From a virus: a stretch of 57,086 nucleotides of DNA. The notes under the pieces were generated by a model. The model worked only from the letters and a program-made list of their open reading frames with translations. It had not been told where the DNA came from and did not search any database. Shown piece by piece: positions 49,823 through 57,086 of this stretch. The stretch's first letter is position 1. Each line of letters starts with the position of its first letter. The stretch spans positions 1-57,086 of IMG/VR virus record IMGVR_UViG_3300034021_000250; one strand, 5' to 3'. Position numbers and translations under genes: made by a program.

Positions 49823-50785
49823 ATGGATCAGGACTTGCCAAAGGCAATTCAGAACGAGCTTGCACAAGCTGAAGCGATTGAGAAACAACTGGCAGATGAA
49901 GCGGCTTCCAAAGAAGGAAATACCGAACCAGCACCAGAACCAACGCCAACTGAACCCACGGAAGTACCCTCTGAACCAAAACCAGCTGAAGAACCTAAGC
50001 CAGCTGTGGATGCGGAATGGAAACAGCGTTATGACATCCTTCAAGGGAAGTACAACGCAGAAGTACCAAGGTTACATGACCAACTGAAATCTCAAGGTGA
50101 TGTCTTGCAGCAACTTCAGCATGAGCTAGAAGCACTTAAAAACAAACCAGCAGAGCCACAACAGCCTAAAGAATCACTGGTAACTGACAAAGATGAAGAA
50201 ACATTCGGATCAGATTTAGTTGACCTTGCAAGACGCGTCTCACGAGACGAAGCTTCGCAAACGCTTCAACGAATCAACATGATTGAAAATGCGATTCAAC
50301 AGTTAATGCAGCTTTCACAGAAAGTAACCGCAGTTGAAACTAACCAAGTACAAACAGCGCAAGATAAGTTTTGGACTTCGATAGCAACAGCAGTGCCAGA
50401 TTGGAAAGAAATTAACCACGAAGCGCAATGGTTATCATGGCTAGCTGAGTATGACATTGTAGCTGGCAAGACACGACAAGAAAGCCTAGACGAAGCTTCA
50501 CAACGTTTAGATGCAGACCGAGTCGCTGGATTGTTCAAACTATGGAAAACTCAATTCAGACCTGCAGAACCAGCTAAATCAAATACCGATGCAGAACTCT
50601 CTCGTCAGGTGGCTCCACCTAAACAAGGTGCCTCCTCTGTGCCGACACAACAGAAAATTTGGACAGGTGCAGAATATGAACGAGCGTACGACCCACGCTT
50701 AATGACACAGATGTCAGCCGATGAAGTTGATAGTCTACAAGCCGAGGCCGAACGTGCAGTCCAAGAAGGACGAGTTCGTTGGTAA
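49823..50785 (+). CDS. Capsid scaffolding protein
   Basis: A 320-residue acidic protein: long Pro/Glu-rich disordered part (residues ~30-70), coiled-coil (LKSQGDVLQQLQHELEALKN), and a C-terminal helical region. Composition and position immediately before the coat gene fit a scaffold that is lost from the mature head. AGGAG-type ribosome site (AAAAGGAGAATAG). Confidence 0.8.
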   Translation: MDQDLPKAIQNELAQAEAIEKQLADEAASKEGNTEPAPEPTPTEPTEVPSEPKPAEEPKPAVDAEWKQRYDILQGKYNAEVPRLHDQLKSQGDVLQQLQHELEALKNKPAEPQQPKESLVTDKDEETFGSDLVDLARRVSRDEASQTLQRINMIENAIQQLMQLSQKVTAVETNQVQTAQDKFWTSIATAVPDWKEINHEAQWLSWLAEYDIVAGKTRQESLDEASQRLDADRVAGLFKLWKTQFRPAEPAKSNTDAELSRQVAPPKQGASSVPTQQKIWTGAEYERAYDPRLMTQMSADEVDSLQAEAERAVQEGRVRW

Positions 50786-50845
50786 TTAGGTTGGAGCCAT
50801 AATAAATCATTTTGAGTTGTTAACACGTAAACTAGGAGAATTATT

Positions 50846-51826
50846 ATGGCAGCAACATTTCCAGTAGTATCACCATTTAATACAAACCCATCTTACTCAG
50901 GTGCGTTTATCCCGACCCTATGGTCTGCTAAATTGAACGCTAAGTTCTACAAAGCAACCGTATTCGGCGAAATCGCTAACACAAACTGGGAAGGTGAAAT
51001 CAAGGGCATGGGTGACAAGATCGTCATCAACAACATCCCAACATTGACAATCAACAGCTATAGCTCTGGTACAGCGTTATCATACGAAGTTCCAGCACCA
51101 AGCACATTGACTATGAACATCGACAAAGGTAAATACTTTGCGTTCCAAGTGAATGATGTATTGGCTTACCAATCAGAAATCAAATTGATGGATACGTTCT
51201 CAAACGATGCATCTATGCAAATGAAGATTTCTATTGATAGCACTGTATTGTTCAACACATTCAGCGGCGCAGCAGCAGCAAACAAAGGCGCTAACGCAGG
51301 TGTTCAATCTGGCGGCTACAACTTAGGTACTGATGCAAGCCCAATCGCTTTGTCAGCAACTAACGTTCTTTCAACAATCACATCATTGTCTTCAGTATTG
51401 GATGAGCAAAACATCCCTGAAACAGATCGTTTCTTGTTGATTGACCCAGCTACTCGTCAATTGTTACTAAGCTCTAACTTGGCACAAGCTCAATTCATGG
51501 GTGACAGTCAATCTGTATTGCGTAACGGTCGTATCGGTACTATTGACCGCTTCACAGTATATGTATCAAACAACTTGCCACGCGGCGCTGCTGCTAAAAC
51601 ATGGGCATCTGGTGACGGTACAGAAGGTAATGCAACAGGTACTACAGAAGCTAAACGTCGTGCAATCGTTGCTGGTCACAAATCAGGTCTCAGCTTCGCT
51701 TCACAAATGACTAAGGTTGAAACTGTTCGCAACCCATCAGACTTCGGTGATTACATCCGTGGCTTGAATGTGTTCGGTTACACAGTAACTAAACCAGAAG
51801 CATTAGCTTACGCTGTTGTAGCTTAG
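50846..51826 (+). CDS. Major capsid protein (HK97-fold coat)
   Basis: A 326-residue protein with the coat-type pattern WEGEIKGMGDKIVINNIPTL, LTMNIDKGKYFAFQVNDVLA and FLLIDPATRQLLL. Strong codon preference for TTG/GCA/CCA and an AGGAGAA ribosome site suggest high expression. A terminator follows directly. An operator-like TTGTTAACACGTAAAC lies 15 bases before the ribosome site. Confidence 0.9.
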   Translation: MAATFPVVSPFNTNPSYSGAFIPTLWSAKLNAKFYKATVFGEIANTNWEGEIKGMGDKIVINNIPTLTINSYSSGTALSYEVPAPSTLTMNIDKGKYFAFQVNDVLAYQSEIKLMDTFSNDASMQMKISIDSTVLFNTFSGAAAANKGANAGVQSGGYNLGTDASPIALSATNVLSTITSLSSVLDEQNIPETDRFLLIDPATRQLLLSSNLAQAQFMGDSQSVLRNGRIGTIDRFTVYVSNNLPRGAAAKTWASGDGTEGNATGTTEAKRRAIVAGHKSGLSFASQMTKVETVRNPSDFGDYIRGLNVFGYTVTKPEALAYAVVA

Positions 51827-51840
51827 TTGTAAGAAAGAAC

Positions 51841-51865
51841 GGGTGGGGGTTCTCCCCACCCTTTT
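51841..51865 (+). terminator. Rho-independent terminator after coat gene
   Basis: Stem GGGTGGGG / CCCCACCC, loop GTTCT, followed by TTTT. Probably leaky, limiting expression of downstream adaptor genes relative to coat. Confidence 0.85.
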
Positions 51866-51884
51866 ACCAATCAGGAGAATTTAA

Positions 51885-52160
51885 ATGGCACAAACTTTAG
51901 AGTCCGTACTTAAACAACTTGGCGAAGATGCAAGTTTAACTGGCGGGCGAATCATTGTTTACCGTGATGGCAAACACACAGACGTAGGTGGTCTAGGACT
52001 ACATGACGGCGTGTTTAATTTGACAGAGCAAGGTGTTGCATTGCTAGGTGAAGCTCCAGCGGAAGAGCCTAAGAGTTCAGGCAAAGGTAAGAAAGCAGTA
52101 GAGAAGGTCGTTGAAACACAAGAAGAAACACTAGCTGAAAAGCTAGATGCCTTGGAGTAA
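51885..52160 (+). CDS. Small virion-region protein, 91 residues
   Basis: Short N-terminal domain (LESVLKQLGEDASLTGGRII, HDGVFNLTEQGVALLG) followed by a Lys/Glu-rich tail. Located between coat and adaptor genes; could be a head decoration or connector accessory. GGAGAA ribosome site. No family recognised. Confidence 0.6.
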   Translation: MAQTLESVLKQLGEDASLTGGRIIVYRDGKHTDVGGLGLHDGVFNLTEQGVALLGEAPAEEPKSSGKGKKAVEKVVETQEETLAEKLDALE

Positions 52161-52163
52161 TAC

Positions 52164-52493
52164 ATGTCATACACCATGCAAAACGTAGTTGATAAAGCTC
52201 GAATCCCGTTGAATGACGCGGCTAAAGACCGTTATACCGACGTTGCTTTGCTTGGGTATGCAAACGATGCAGTTCTGGTTCTGCGTAAACGTAGACCAGA
52301 TTTATTTCTAGGTCGTTGGGCAGTTTTGCCGAACGCTTTAGCGCTCACAGACGCGTTCCCTGTAGCAGATGAGTATGTGCCAATCATGGCTGACTACATC
52401 GCCGGTCGCGCAGAGCTTGTTGACGATGAGAACATAGACAACTCTCGCGCATCATCGCTTATTAACTCATTTATTACTGGGATTACAACCTAA
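52164..52493 (+). CDS. DUF6682-like head-tail adaptor
   Basis: A 109-residue protein: MQNVVDKARIPLNDAAKDRY, then VALLGYANDAVLVLRKRRPD and a C-terminal helical end. The pattern matches DUF6682 proteins of podoviruses as remembered, found beside the connector gene. Structural role in joining portal to tail. Ends in TAATG overlap with the next gene. Confidence 0.7.
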   Translation: MSYTMQNVVDKARIPLNDAAKDRYTDVALLGYANDAVLVLRKRRPDLFLGRWAVLPNALALTDAFPVADEYVPIMADYIAGRAELVDDENIDNSRASSLINSFITGITT

Positions 52494-53131
52494 TGAAACT
52501 ATGGGCCGACTTTTTTGATTATGTGATAGCGGAACTTCCGGGAGTACCGCAAGACGTCGCTACGCTTCACATTCGAAACGCAGCTATAGATTTCTGTGAC
52601 CAAACTGGTATCTACGTATATAGCGCTGACCCAGTTGATATTCAAGCTGGCGTTGCAGAGTACGATTTAGACCCACCTTCAAGTAACTATGATGTTGCAC
52701 GAGTTGGATCAGCTTGGGTTGAGACGAACGAGCTAGCCCCAATGAGCGAGGATATGCTTCGTTCAAAAATGATTAACTGGACAGAGCAAGAAGGTTATCC
52801 ACAAGGCTTCATGCACTCTAACCCAAGCGAAATGCGCTTAGTACCTATCCCTGATCTTGATATTAGTGAGGGTCTAAAAATTCGTTTGGTACTTCGTCCA
52901 GCACGAACAGGGCGTGGCGTAGAAGATTGGATTTTTAACAAGTACGTGGAGACGATTGCATCAGGCGCAAAATACCGTCTTGCGTCAATGCCACAGAAAC
53001 CATGGACTAGTTCCGACGTAGCTACTTACCACGGAAAAATGTATCAAGCTGGTATAGAAGCTGCGGCTACAGAAGCAACTAAGAGTTACACCCGCGCAAA
53101 ACTTCAAGTGTATTTAACTAGGATTGTATGA
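52493..53131 (+). CDS. Head-tail connector/adaptor protein
   Basis: A 212-residue protein (FFDYVIAELPGVPQDVATLH, IRNAAIDFCDQTGIYVYSAD, MRLVPIPD and a C-terminal helix). It resembles podovirus head-completion/adaptor proteins located after the DUF6682-like gene. Coupled at both ends (TAATG upstream, ATGA downstream). Confidence 0.7.
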   Translation: MKLWADFFDYVIAELPGVPQDVATLHIRNAAIDFCDQTGIYVYSADPVDIQAGVAEYDLDPPSSNYDVARVGSAWVETNELAPMSEDMLRSKMINWTEQEGYPQGFMHSNPSEMRLVPIPDLDISEGLKIRLVLRPARTGRGVEDWIFNKYVETIASGAKYRLASMPQKPWTSSDVATYHGKMYQAGIEAAATEATKSYTRAKLQVYLTRIV

Positions 53132-53289
53132 GCGAATTTAAATTAGGTAGTGAACCAAAGTCTATGCGAATCGAAGCAGTTGTTATTCGTGCTAACGGTA
53201 AACGCGAAGATTTAGGTGTTATTTCATACTGGAATAGGAATCCTCTATTACGGGCATGGTTTTGGGTAAGAAATATTTTTAGGAGATAG
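53128..53289 (+). CDS. Small basic virion-region protein, 53 residues
   Basis: ATG overlaps the preceding stop. MSEFKLGSEPKSMRIEAVVI continues to a Trp/Arg-rich end (LRAWFWVRNIFRR), possibly a membrane or DNA contacting tail. Function unknown. Confidence 0.6.
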   Translation: MSEFKLGSEPKSMRIEAVVIRANGKREDLGVISYWNRNPLLRAWFWVRNIFRR

Positions 53290-53291
53290 AT

Positions 53292-53681
53292 ATGGCAACA
53301 GTATTTGCAAATGCCGGTAAAGCGATCGTATCCGGACGATTAATTGGTGCAACGCCTTCACAGGCCGAACCAAAATATTTAGCTTGGGGTACAGGTGCAG
53401 GTACATCAGCAGTAGCTGATACTACTTTGTTTACTGAGACAGCTCAGGAAGCTCGTACAACATGTACAACCACTCAAGTAACTACAACTTTGACTAATGA
53501 TACATTCCAAGCTGTAGGTACTATCACAGTTGCAACAGCAGCTAAGACAATTACTAACGCAGGTTTGTTTGATGTTACAACAGCCAGTGCAGGTAATATG
53601 TTAATGAAAACAGACTTCACAGGTATCGCATTGAACGTGGGTGACTCTATCCAGTTCACAATGAAACTACAATTTACGTAA
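53292..53681 (+). CDS. Structural protein, putative tail or decoration protein
   Basis: A 129-residue beta-rich protein: MATVFANAGKAIVSGRLIGA, WGTGAGTSAVADTTLFTE and FTGIALNVGDSIQFTMKLQ. This pattern is widespread among phages at the start of the fibre region. Role by position: tail or head decoration. AGGAG ribosome site. Confidence 0.7.
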   Translation: MATVFANAGKAIVSGRLIGATPSQAEPKYLAWGTGAGTSAVADTTLFTETAQEARTTCTTTQVTTTLTNDTFQAVGTITVATAAKTITNAGLFDVTTASAGNMLMKTDFTGIALNVGDSIQFTMKLQFT

Positions 53682-53689
53682 GAAGCTAG

Positions 53690-55171
53690 ATGCTTAATAG
53701 CTACCCAGTAAACGCTGCCTATCTAAACGGTTCTGGTGGTACAGGGCAACAAGTAATCGCCTTTGTAACAGCAGGGAGCCAAGCTATATATGGTAGGTTG
53801 TGCAGAGCGTTTATAAGCGTTATTACGCGAACCGGCATTGTTGCAGGTAATAACGCTGGGATAGTTAACCCAGTAAACGGGTCTGCGGTTAACTGGATAG
53901 TAATGAATGGTGGAGTGGCATTTAGTAAAGAGCAGAAAACCATTCTAGGGATAATAGCCCTAGCAGTGACAGCAGGGATAGCTTCGTTAAAACGACTAGT
54001 AGTAATCCGCCCATTGCAGGTAGTCTCAGCAGGTTTAGTGCGCGCCCCAGCAAAACGAATACTGTCTATAGTTACGAAAAGTTGTACTGGTTTCGTAAAC
54101 ACTATTAGGGGGGTTAGGCTTATTAAGTTGTCAGTAGCCTCAGACGTACTCTCAGTAACTAGGTTTGTATTAGTAAAAGTAGCAGTAGTTATCGTTGGCA
54201 GCATAGTGAACACCCCAAGGAAGCTGATATATAGAAGGGTAGTAACAGCAAGTAATATATCACTCCGAGTAGTACGAGCGCTGTCGAGGTATACCAACTA
54301 TGCCACAGCCATACAGGTGAACGTACGTAGAGCAGTTAGTAGAATTTGGAACGTAGTAAGTTTTAGCGCAGCAGGTAACGCACGCGAGCTTATAAATCTG
54401 ATTGGTGGTGCCGTAGTTAACATGTTCGCTATAAACGGTGGCATTCCTCCTACTATCGAGCAACGAACCATATGGGGAAAAATAGTAACGGCTGTATCTA
54501 GCGCAACAGTAAATTCGGTTAAGCGAGTTTTAAAACCAGCGCTAGCAATAGGCAGCAACATACTTAAGGTAGTTAGACGTATATCGCTAATAGAGCGTGC
54601 CATTTCTACCGAGGTAGGCGCAGTAGTTAGATACGTGCGAGTGATTCTAGTAGCAGCGGTTTCAGGAGTTGTAACTACAACCAAAGCTGTGCGAGTATTT
54701 GTAGCTAAGGTTATAAGTTCAGTGGCACCGAAAAGAGTCCTATTTGTAGCGAAGAAATTTAACGCGGTTACAAACAATACTGTAAGCATATTCGTAAGAG
54801 GAGTCAGAAGAAGACTACTGGCTACTTCAAGTAGTTTACAGTCATATAGTAAACGCGTTGGTAAACCGATAATAACTATCGCAACAGGACTTAGTAGCGC
54901 TTTCAAACTAAGGGTTGTTTTAGCCAATGTAATAACTATAGTGCGCGGAACAAACTTTAAGCGCTTGTGGAACTACTCATCAGTATCTACAGCAGTAAAA
55001 GCCTCAAGAATCAGATTGGCATTCTTGGTCGGAGTAAGAGTGTTAAGCCAATGGATTATCGGATTGTTTAAGTCGAATACAACCTATGTATGTGTTAACA
55101 TGTCAACAATATATGTGGTAGACAAATACGATCCGATCGTTGTACCACCAGAAGATACGGAGATTGTGTAA
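53690..55171 (+). CDS. Unusual basic Val/Ile/Arg-rich repetitive protein, 493 residues
   Basis: The protein has three VN...NG headers: NSYPVNAAYLNGSGGTGQQV at the N-terminus, GSAVNWIVMNGG (around residue 65) and GAVVNMFAINGG (around 245). The last two are each followed by EQ(K/R)TIxG and long stretches in which short hydrophobic runs alternate with Arg/Lys about every 19-20 residues. Few acidic residues. It could be a fibre shaft or membrane-interacting tail protein. Long antisense frames over it stem from composition. No clear family. Confidence 0.6.
   Translation: MLNSYPVNAAYLNGSGGTGQQVIAFVTAGSQAIYGRLCRAFISVITRTGIVAGNNAGIVNPVNGSAVNWIVMNGGVAFSKEQKTILGIIALAVTAGIASLKRLVVIRPLQVVSAGLVRAPAKRILSIVTKSCTGFVNTIRGVRLIKLSVASDVLSVTRFVLVKVAVVIVGSIVNTPRKLIYRRVVTASNISLRVVRALSRYTNYATAIQVNVRRAVSRIWNVVSFSAAGNARELINLIGGAVVNMFAINGGIPPTIEQRTIWGKIVTAVSSATVNSVKRVLKPALAIGSNILKVVRRISLIERAISTEVGAVVRYVRVILVAAVSGVVTTTKAVRVFVAKVISSVAPKRVLFVAKKFNAVTNNTVSIFVRGVRRRLLATSSSLQSYSKRVGKPIITIATGLSSAFKLRVVLANVITIVRGTNFKRLWNYSSVSTAVKASRIRLAFLVGVRVLSQWIIGLFKSNTTYVCVNMSTIYVVDKYDPIVVPPEDTEIV
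55093..55108. promoter_or_regulatory. Operator palindrome inside the 493-residue gene
   Basis: TGTTAACATGTCAACA, one mismatch from a perfect palindrome, 65 bases before the next start codon. TTAACA with a TAGACA box 18 bases later could be a weak promoter. Confidence 0.5.
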
Positions 55172-55458
55172 TGGACATTTTTGAAAAACAACCTGCAGAT
55201 GTAGTCGATATAAATATCGACCTTTCTCAGTATCTACCTTCCACAGACTCTATCGTTAATGCTGTACCAACTTTCGAAGGTACAAATGATGGAAGTCTAG
55301 TGTTAGGTACAACCGCTATCAACAACACAACCAAAGTTGTTACACAGTGGGTTTCAGGCGGTACAGACGGTAAAAGTTACCATGTTGCAGTTACTATCAC
55401 TTCGGCTGCGGGGCGAGTAAAGCAAGTGGATTTCAAAGTTAAAGTGAAGGAGGTTTAA
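55171..55458 (+). CDS. Phage fibre-tail adaptor protein
   Basis: A 95-residue beta-sandwich-like protein. The core VVTQWVSGGTDGKSYHVAVT and ITSAAGRVKQVDFKVKV corresponds to the small fibre-tail adaptor family that attaches fibres to the tail. It precedes two fibre genes directly, in line with this role. Confidence 0.75.
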   Translation: MDIFEKQPADVVDINIDLSQYLPSTDSIVNAVPTFEGTNDGSLVLGTTAINNTTKVVTQWVSGGTDGKSYHVAVTITSAAGRVKQVDFKVKVKEV

Positions 55459-55459
55459 T

Positions 55460-56374
55460 ATGCCAGCATTAGTCACCAACAATGCTTCAGCGACACTAGC
55501 AACAGGTATTACGGCGGTAGCCACAACGATTACATTAGGTACTGGGCAAGGTGCTTTGTTCCCTTCCCCACTAGGCACATCAATTTTCTATGCAACACTA
55601 GTTAACTCTAGTAACCAAGCTGAAGTTGTTAAAGTAACAGCACGAGCAACGGATACGTTAACTGTGGTTCGTGGACAAGATAGCACAACAGCTCGTGCTT
55701 ATAGTACAGGCGATAAGCTTGAACTTCGTCCTACAGCTGCATTATTTAACGCCAAGCTTGACGCTGATACAGCGGCGCTTACATATGCTCCCCTAGGCGG
55801 TACTGGTGCTTCAGGTACTTGGCCTATTTCAGTGACTGGTAACGCTGCCACATCTTCTTCATGTACTGGTAACGCTGCTACATCTTCTTCATGTTCTGGT
55901 AACTCTACGACAGCAACAACCGCATCTGCGCTAAATACAGCCAATAACTACCAAGGTAACTCCTTTGGTGTTGGTACTGCAGCGTCAGGTACGGCTGGTG
56001 AAATTCGCGCAACAAACAACATTACAGCTTATTACTCAGACGAACGTCTTAAAGATGTCCTAGGCCCTATCGTAGACGCGCTAGCAGCAGTTAACACGTT
56101 AAGCGGTGTTCGATACAAGGCAAACGCTGTAGCAGGTTCTTTCGGCTATAACACAGAGCGTGTTGAAGTTGGTGTCTTAGCACAAGAAGTTGCAGCAGTT
56201 CTTCCTGAAGTAGTAGTTCCAGCTCCATTCGATATTGCTCAGGCCGATGATGGTACTGAGTTCAGTTTGAGTGGTCAGGGTTACTTAACAGTGCATTACG
56301 AGCGAATTGTTCCGCTGCTTATTGAAGCTATTAAGGAGCTGTCAGCTAAAGTTGCTGTATTGGAGAATAAATAA
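55460..56374 (+). CDS. Tail fibre with C-terminal S74 chaperone domain
   Basis: A 304-residue fibre. Residues 1-110 are beta-rich (TLGTGQGALFPSPLGTSIFY), residues ~115-160 contain a short repeat (GNAATSSSC type), and residues ~190-304 are an S74 intramolecular chaperone (YSDERLKDVLGPIVDALAAV, GVLAQEVAAVLPEVV). The chaperone would trimerise the fibre and be cleaved before SDERLK. AAGGAGG ribosome site. Confidence 0.85.
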   Translation: MPALVTNNASATLATGITAVATTITLGTGQGALFPSPLGTSIFYATLVNSSNQAEVVKVTARATDTLTVVRGQDSTTARAYSTGDKLELRPTAALFNAKLDADTAALTYAPLGGTGASGTWPISVTGNAATSSSCTGNAATSSSCSGNSTTATTASALNTANNYQGNSFGVGTAASGTAGEIRATNNITAYYSDERLKDVLGPIVDALAAVNTLSGVRYKANAVAGSFGYNTERVEVGVLAQEVAAVLPEVVVPAPFDIAQADDGTEFSLSGQGYLTVHYERIVPLLIEAIKELSAKVAVLENK

Positions 56375-57086
56375 TGACTCTTCCAGCTTCAGGTGCTATC
56401 TCTACAAACAATATTAACGTAGAACTCAGGTTCGCGGCAACAGCTGTAATAACGCTGAATGATGCGCCACTTCGTTCGTTAGCTGGCAAACCATCCGGGA
56501 GTATCGCACTAGGTAACTTCTACAGCTTACAGTCTAGGTTGCCTTTATCGAAAGTTATTTCAGCTAATACGAATAACTACACATTCTCACCAGCGTCTGT
56601 CGCCGGATATATTGCAGGTATTACAGACGCGACACTGACTATTGGTAGCGGCGTTGTCGTGGGGTCTGCTTCTACAGGATCGTTCGGACTAACCATTTCA
56701 GGGTGGGCAGCTGGTGACAGGGTTTACCTTGTAAATAACGGATATATCGTAGGCGCAGGTGGTAATGGTAACGGCGGTGCAGGTGGGCCAGCGCTATCAA
56801 CGTCAATTGCGACTTTCATTACAAATAACGGGACTATCGGCGGCGGCGGCGGTGCAGGTGGTGGTTCACAGGCTTATTCATATTCAGGTGGTGGACACCC
56901 TCCATCAACTGTCTATGTTGCGGCGGTAACAGGTGGTGGTGGTGCTGGCTCTGTCGCAGGTTCGCCCGGAGGCACTTTAACTGCAGGTGGCGGTGGTGGT
57001 GGTGGTGGCGGAGCATTAGGTGCAGCAGGAGGGTCTTCAACATGGGGCGGTGGAGCTGCTGGAGCAGCAACTTCCGGGAATGCGAA
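56374..57086 (+). CDS. Glycine-rich tail adhesin, N-terminal part (continues at base 2)
   Basis: MTLPASGAISTNNINVELRF, ITLNDAPLRSLAGKPSGSIA and LGNFYSLQ form the N-terminal region shared by many phage tail-tip proteins. A beta-rich middle is followed by several poly-Gly runs. The frame is cut by the window end; bases 56988-57086 repeat bases 1-99, and the gene finishes at base 145, giving 252 residues. Receptor binding is inferred. The start overlaps the preceding stop (TAATG). Confidence 0.82.
   Translation, partial: MTLPASGAISTNNINVELRFAATAVITLNDAPLRSLAGKPSGSIALGNFYSLQSRLPLSKVISANTNNYTFSPASVAGYIAGITDATLTIGSGVVVGSASTGSFGLTISGWAAGDRVYLVNNGYIVGAGGNGNGGAGGPALSTSIATFITNNGTIGGGGGAGGGSQAYSYSGGGHPPSTVYVAAVTGGGGAGSVAGSPGGTLTAGGGGGGGGGALGAAGGSSTWGGGAAGAATSGNA
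56988..57086. repeat. Terminal direct repeat (contig circularisation overlap), right copy
   Basis: Exact duplicate of bases 1-99; see left copy. Remove one copy to obtain the 56,987-bp circle. Confidence 0.93.

Noticed and set aside
53719-54927. Two long minus-strand frames (192 and 209 codons) opposite the 493-residue gene
   Set aside because: They are antisense to a gene in a strictly rightward operon, have no ribosome site and mirror the Val/Ala-rich composition of the plus-strand protein.
55855-55915. Short GNAATSSSC-type repeat as CRISPR or regulatory repeat
   Set aside because: It is an in-frame coding repeat of a tail fibre, only two to three units.

Overview
This window is an essentially complete genome of a temperate, short-tailed (podovirus-like) double-stranded DNA phage of a Gram-negative bacterium. 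Bases 1-99 are repeated exactly at 56988-57086, so the contig closes to a circle of 56,987 bp and one gene, a glycine-rich tail adhesin, is split across the ends. Gram-negative specificity follows from the two-component spanin (Rz with an embedded lipoprotein Rz1). A temperate lifestyle follows from a tyrosine integrase next to an attP site carrying the 3' half of a tRNA-Arg(ACG) gene. Lack of a tail tube or tape-measure gene, an HK97-fold coat, a ~712-residue portal and a set of large ejection proteins indicate a podovirus morphology. The exact host cannot be read from the sequence; an aquatic pseudomonadote is an inference.

Layout. A leftward (minus strand) early block runs from about 43.2 kb down to 17.8 kb: small early genes, a MoxR-type AAA ATPase with a VWA/metallopeptidase partner, ThyX, a family A DNA polymerase, RecB-like and VRR-NUC nucleases, dNTP diphosphohydrolase, HNH protein, SNF2 helicase, two small DNA-binding regulators, a putative ssDNA-binding protein, a primase-helicase fusion and finally integrase/attP. 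A rightward (plus strand) late block starts at about 43.6 kb: terminase, portal, lysis genes, scaffold, coat, head-tail adaptors, fibres. It passes through the circle junction and continues at 0.17-17.5 kb with fibre-associated genes, a lipid-metabolism cassette, a large tail protein, GNAT, three ejection proteins including a 2368-residue polyvalent protein, and a PD-(D/E)XK nuclease. The two blocks diverge at 42.1-43.6 kb (iterons, operators, G-quadruplex motif) and converge at 17.8-17.96 kb.

Regulation. A palindrome of the form TGTTnACATGTnAACA recurs at least 15 times, mostly between genes. In many copies it overlaps a sigma70-type -35 hexamer (TTGACA/TTAACA, 17-base spacer, TATAAG/TAGTAT). 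In five of these promoters the start codon lies only 5-7 bases after the -10 box, which predicts leaderless mRNAs. This looks like a genome-wide single-repressor immunity/operator network.

Most unusual content: two membrane fatty-acid desaturases, a 2OG-Fe(II) oxygenase and an acyl carrier protein packed into the late structural operon; the phage-borne MoxR/VWA-metallopeptidase module; the giant ejection protein with zincin-like and ADP-ribosyltransferase-like domains; a set of tiny membrane peptides; and a conserved 12-base leader ahead of four early genes. No complete tRNA gene, insertion sequence or CRISPR array was seen.
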